From NCBI GenBank assembly GCA_973895155.1, contig OZ316898.1, positions 11,718,001-11,782,000 on the forward strand: 64,000 nucleotides of DNA, in the 5' to 3' direction. Every line of letters begins with the position of its first letter. Positions within the stretch are counted from its first letter, which is position 1. Both the position numbers and the translations under genes were made by a program. Of this stretch, positions 59,562 to 64,000 are shown piece by piece. The notes below the pieces were generated by a model. That model made no database searches, had not been told where the DNA came from, and saw only the letters and a program-made list of their open reading frames with translations. The stretch comes from Marsupella aquatica (Eukaryota; Marchantiophyta).

Positions 59562-59760
59562 CTCGGGGGGGTCACTTCTGCGGAAGTGACCCATCACGTG
59601 CCAAGAATTATAGGCCCTTTTAATTGGGTTGGGCGGAAGACTTCCAAAGATTCATGGAAGAACAATAGGGGTTGTTTTAATATCTTGTCAACTTTTAAAA
59701 ACTATAGGCCCCCATAAATAGGGCTGCCTTCCAGGTAAGTTAGGGGTTTTTTGTATAACA
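59562..59760 (+). mobile_element. Truncated third copy of the CTCGGGG-ended transposon
   Basis: Starts CTCGGGGGGGTCACTTC with the same subterminal palindrome and CACGTG as 49047, and stays similar until about 59760. No right terminal repeat or second copy of the flank GAACTTGG was found. Confidence 0.75.
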
Positions 59761-60289
59761 TTTTTATGCAACACGTGGCAGTTGCTAATTGGCACACGTG
59801 GCACCTTCCAGTTGCTACACCTGGATTCTCTAGGAAGTATGATGAACAATTGTCAATGAGTTTGGAGACTAAGTTTTGAAGTCGCCTTGCCCATTTCAAC
59901 AATTATGTAGTACCCTTACTAATATCATACTAGGTTTAAATTGTTTTGGGGGCCAAGGGAGGAGGGGGCGTGTATTGGTTTAGTCCCAAGCGTTTAGCCA
60001 CAATTTGAAAGGAGTAAAGTTTGAAATTTGGCGAGGGGGGTTTTGGGGGGTTTTGACACGGTTATTAGCAGCCGTTGGATCTCTAGGGTTTTTGGATCCA
60101 ACGCACTGCAATGCCTTGGGTAAGGGCGGCCGTCACAGTAAGGACTGAGGAGGGGGGCGATTGAGCTTGCGCAGGGAGGAGGGGGTCCATCGAGCTTGCA
60201 CGGGAGGAGGCCACACTATAGCTTTTCCCGCTTGTGAGCTCGGGCGAGAGGAGGAAAGCATTTTGATGCTCGGGCGAGACTGAGGAGGA

Positions 60290-60660
60290 AAGCTGATTGA
60301 TGATGCTGTTGCTGCTCACCATCTCTGATTGCTATTGCTGCTGCTCACCATTGTTGTTGCTACTGCGAGACCATTGCCGTTGTTGTTGCTCACCATCTCC
60401 TTTTGCTACTGCCACCATCGCACATTGTTGCTTGCCACCGCCTTGTGAGTGCTGCTCGCCATTGTTGTTGGTGCTGCTTGCCATCTCCTTTTGCTATTGC
60501 CACCATCGCACATTGCTGCTCGCCACCGCCTTGTGAGTGCTACTCGCCGCCACCAGGTTGCTTGCTGCTGCTGTTGAGTTTCTGTCCACCATCGCTCCTC
60601 GTTGTCGCCATCGCCACTGAGTCGTAGCTCGCCAGTTGTAGCTCGCCATCAGAAGGTATG
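60290..60660 (+). repeat. CTG/CCA-rich repeat with an about 85-bp duplicated block
   Basis: 'CCATCTCCTTTTGCTA(C/T)TGCC' to 'CCGCCTTGTGAGTGCT' is present at about 60398 and 60481 with high similarity, and further GCTGCTCACC/CGCC phrases surround it. Frames through it are low-complexity. It may be the leader of the gene-like unit that follows. Confidence 0.65.
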
Positions 60661-62279
60661 AATGAGTGTTGCGGTTGGCCATCCTTCACCTTGTATGCTT
60701 TGCGCTGGCTATCCTTCACCTCTTCAGCTCTGCTTTGCGCTGTGCAGGGAGTCCATCTCGGGACACTGCCAATCAATCAGCTGCCCTCTGGTCCGTGTCG
60801 GTCATTTTTCATATTTGTAGCTTTTTTGCACTCACGTCCTCTCCTCTCTCTTTCCCCCTACAGCTTTTAACGACAACATAGGGGTTGATTTCACCACCAT
60901 TTGATTCCGGCCGTTCTCAGTAAAGGCTCCCGGTAGAACTAGTAACCGTTCAATCTCCCCTTTGTTCTTGTTTCTTTTGTACTTATTGGTTGAATCCTTT
61001 GTTGGCACATTTCACCCCTTTGCTGGACAACATTCTGTAATCTTAAACTCAATACGAGTTTCTTTAGTTCTCTCAAGACTGGACTCTATTCTCTTTTGTT
61101 TTGTTTCTATTATGGAACGACCTCTCTCTTTCTCGCGTGCATTGTCTGTCTGTCTATGTAGTCTCTACCACGACAGTGAAGAAGTTGTTTGTTGCTATTT
61201 TCCTGCATGCATAATCACTGCTAGAATGCTTTGCTTTGTAATGTGCTCCAGCATTGTTGCCTTAATGCTTGTTGCTGCCTCACATTCATTCTCGCCAAAT
61301 TTGTCATCCGAGCCTTGTTGTGGAATGTCTGTGCATCTTGCTTTTGTCAAACTGTCAAACATTTGATTTTGTGTCTATGTCGGAAGCAATTAGATTGAAA
61401 TGTCAGATTGTATTCCCTTCCCGGTTGTTGCTTCTGAACTTTGGCCGCTTGTCTTCTATTACATAGACCACCTTGAAATCAGCAGGTTGGCTTCTGAACA
61501 GTAGACGTTCGTTTGCAGCAATTGAAAAGCTTTGAAGGAGGTGGAGCAACTGTGGCATTTTTTAGTGTTGTTACTACCAAATTTCCACTGCGAGGTAGGT
61601 ATTGGAAATTTATTTGGACAGCAAAATAGTTACTTGTTTGCTGTTAAGTAGGATGAGTTCACTTTAGTTTACTGAAACATATGAACATTGAGTCTGTTCC
61701 CATTTCTGTTCCCATTTCTATGTCATGCAGGTACTCTGTGGTTGACCTTGGTACCATCTACTTAGTTCAATATCTTCAGTAGGTCTGAAGTCTCGGCAAA
61801 GTGCATCCAGAAGCATAGGTATACTGAACAAAACTGCATCCCAATTCGGTGGATTCAAATGTCCTTGTGATTGTTAGGTTTTGTTTAAATTTGTGATGTT
61901 TTAATTTGTTTTAGTGAACATGTTTATCCTTCCTTGCTTTAGTCTTATGTCTCTTTTGTGTTTGACGTGTGCAGAGACTTAGGGTTGTAGTACCCACCTA
62001 CTTGGAGTGCCGACGTAAGCTCCACACTATTGCAAACATCCATAGTGACAATTTAGCAGGCTTTCCATGATATCAACATGTCTTGTCATTTTGTAGTATT
62101 GTTGATCTGTGCCTTTCGGGACAAGTTCCCATGTTTGCAAGTTCCATTTCACTTGTTGGGATCAGATTGCTGTGAGATATTTTTTAGCAAGGTAGGTGGC
62201 ATGAGTGGCCATGAGAGAAATTATGACTTTGGATCTCTACTGGACAGTGCAATGGGACTGAATCGACTAGCTGGATTAG
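60661..62279. other. Possible 5' non-coding exons and introns of the 62.3-kb gene-like unit
   Basis: No domain is recognised. Donor-like GAG|GTAGGT (about 61594) and acceptor-like CATGCAG (about 61730) suggest spliced leader exons, but this is inference. Confidence 0.25.
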
Positions 62280-63488
62280 TATGGACCAGAGGGATTGAAG
62301 ATACGTCGATCACATGATAAACAAGATCATGTTTGGGCAACTTTACATCCTCTAGATGAAGGAGAACAAGCTCCAAATTTATTTGATTACTCTACAGTTC
62401 AGACTAATGAGCTGGTTGTAGATGCTCTAAAGGAAGGTTTGCAGGAAGCAAAGGATTTGTTGTGCAAGCTGAACATGTCACCAAGGAGTTCTTTGCCAGC
62501 AATGAAAAGACGATGGTGGGTTCATCCTTGGGAGGTGGAGGCAGAGACTTGGCCAGATACAAGTGTCATGAAAGAGGTTGTGTTATGTGATGATGCTGAA
62601 GACACAGTTGAGCATCAATCTACTGTAGGCCCTAGACCTGAGCCCCCAATTGGAGAGTTTCTAGAGTTTGAAGATCCTGAAGAAGATCTCAATCGAATTG
62701 ATTCATGAGACACTCTGGACAGTCAGGATTGTATTGAGCCATTAACAGTTGATGATTGTGAGATTGAGGTGGACACTGACCCATTTTGTGAGATGGAGAC
62801 ACTAGGACATGAAGTAAGGCATGTCTTGGCTGGAGTTCAAGCAGACTTAACTATTGTGCAGACACCCCGGTCAATAGTGTCTACTGTAACTTATGAGGGA
62901 AGGACTATCTACAAGTCCACTCTTGTGAGTCAATTGTGCTGCAATCCTTTCATGTCAAAGGATAGGCTAACTAGGATAGCCCAGAAGACCTATTACACTA
63001 CTGGTAAGGAGAAGGAAAATGGTGACATTGGTACTGATATAGCAATTTTGTTTGAGTCTACTGCAGAGGTTGGTCCTTCTACCAGATCATCCAAGTCAAA
63101 GAAGAGGAAGGGAAGAGATAAAGCGTCTGTTGTTGAGGCTGCAAAGAAGGAATATTGGTTGGGTAGGATTGAGTTTATGATACAGAAGAATGGCTCCCAT
63201 TGGGTCAGACGTCGGAAAGCAATAGATCTGCTTAAAGACAGGCCTGTACCTGCAGTTGGACAGAGTGGAAGTGTGTGCCGCGTGCAGTGTAATTGGTACA
63301 AATCTACTGGTAACAACAAAACTTTGTTCACTTATGATGCAACGGATGGACAATGGATTGATATTGAGATGGTAATTTCAAATGTGAACTTGACAATGAA
63401 GTTTGGGGTAGTTGACAGAGTGTATGTACTAGATGCAAATGACTTGCAGGCTTTGACCACATACATTCAGAGTGTGAGTAAATTGTGA
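62280..63488 (+). pseudogene. Unrecognised protein, one frame broken by a single TGA
   Basis: After an acceptor-like ATTAG the frame reads 'YGPEGLKIRRSHDKQDHVW' and stays open to a TGA at 62706-62708, then continues in the same frame to a TAA-less end at TGA 63486-63488, about 400 codons in all. Features: 'RRWWVHPWEVEAETWPD', an acidic stretch ('EFEDPEEDLNRID'), a Lys-rich segment ('SSKSKKRKGRDK') like a nuclear signal, and 'FGVVDRVYVLDANDL' near the end. I do not recognise the family; a transposon-borne or lineage-specific gene is possible. The single stop would fit a CGA-to-TGA change. Confidence 0.4.
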
Positions 63489-63578
63489 TATATACTTGAC
63501 TATTGTTTATTGAAATTAGTTTGTTGTGTGTGTATGTGATGCATGTTTAGGGTTAGTGGGAGGGAGTAGAGTAGGGGA

Positions 63579-63635
63579 TGGCGGATTGGCAAATTGAGAT
63601 TTATGCTCAATCAGGGGTTCAATTCCCCTCCGTCA
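63579..63635 (+). other. tRNA-like / SINE-head-like sequence
   Basis: The 57 nt can fold as an acceptor stem (TGGCGG with CCGTCA, one G-T), an arm ATTGAG/CTCAAT with a 7-nt loop ATTTATG, and a T arm AGGGG-TTCAATT-CCCCT. GGTTCAATTCC is a perfect pol III B box, and TGGCAAATTGAG is a weak A box. There is no D arm. It is either a tRNA-derived SINE head, a tRNA relic, or chance. Confidence 0.3.
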
Positions 63636-63639
63636 TGTG

Positions 63640-64000
63640 AACATCATCATGTTGGGAGCTTGTGAAGCAAGGTAGAGAACTGATGCCTTGAATAGGTAAC
63701 CCATGGTGTTTGGTTACCTATTCATGGTATCTGGCACCCACCATGCTTCACTATTCAAGAGTGAGGTGTTAGATGATCATGAATGCAATTTACAAGATAT
63801 ATATTCAGCTTCATGATCTAACTACGTCGAATGCATTGGAAATGCATATCAATTTGCACAATTGGCTCTACACTATTGAGGTACTTTACTTTCCTTAATA
63901 GGCATTTTTTAAATCATCATAAAACTTTACATAAAGTTTTATAGGGGTAAACAATTCAAAAAATGGCCGCTTTTCAGAAAGTAAGGGAGTCCCGAAGGGA
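63640..64000. other. Window edge, possible piece of the CTCGGGG transposon family
   Basis: The last 70 bp ('ATAAAGTTTTATAGGGG', then 'CAGAAAGTAAGGG') resemble the interior of the element at 49047 ('ATAAAGTTTTTAGGGG', 'AAGAAAGAAAGGG'). The ends are not in view. No gene was seen. Confidence 0.3.

Overview
This is nuclear DNA of a land plant. The evidence is spliceosomal genes with GT-AG introns, a class II LOB-domain gene, two nuclear genes for plastid proteins (BSD2-type and CSP41b-type), a plant-type U2 snRNA gene, and Copia, Helitron and PIF/Harbinger elements. Nothing fixes the species. A seed-free lineage (bryophyte or lycophyte) is my guess only. Most of the window is decayed transposons and minisatellites around five recognisable host genes.

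Layout. 0-11 kb: a degenerate LTR-like repeat, a broken PIF/Harbinger transposase with a convergent SANT-like reading frame, a Helitron 3' end, and a second copy of the LTR-like repeat. 11-21.4 kb: a 53-bp minisatellite, then a complete 21-exon RecQ helicase gene of the RECQL4 type (called RECQL5 in plants); I traced every splice phase and obtained one open frame of 1,389 codons. 21.4-26.8 kb: an LRR gene relic, several tandem arrays, and a U2 snRNA gene (minus strand) whose 3' end has been copied into the neighbouring array. 27.5-29.9 kb: a two-exon LBD gene. 30.2-30.7 kb: fragments of an unrecognised repeat-containing gene.

32.9-38.8 kb: a decayed autonomous Helitron (Rep plus Pif1-type helicase) interrupted by a 297-bp non-autonomous DNA transposon with 8-bp target duplications. 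39-48.2 kb: GC-rich tandem arrays split by a 6.6-kb Copia element (LTRs, PBS and gag-pol all visible). In the Copia frame nearly every internal stop is TAG where glutamine is expected. 49-49.4 kb: a second copy of the 8-bp-TSD transposon. 51.2-57.4 kb: two convergent genes for plastid proteins, BSD2 (Rubisco assembly chaperone) and CSP41b (plastid RNA-binding SDR-like protein). 58.7-59.6 kb: a stray genomic copy of RecQ exon 16 with its flanking introns. 62.3-63.5 kb: an unrecognised reading frame broken by a single TGA.

The host genes form no pathway cluster. The helicase acts in DNA replication and repair, U2 in splicing, the LBD in transcription, and BSD2 and CSP41b in chloroplast gene expression. 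Gene models come from reading splice sites and family motifs by eye. Repeat boundaries are approximate unless target duplications are given.
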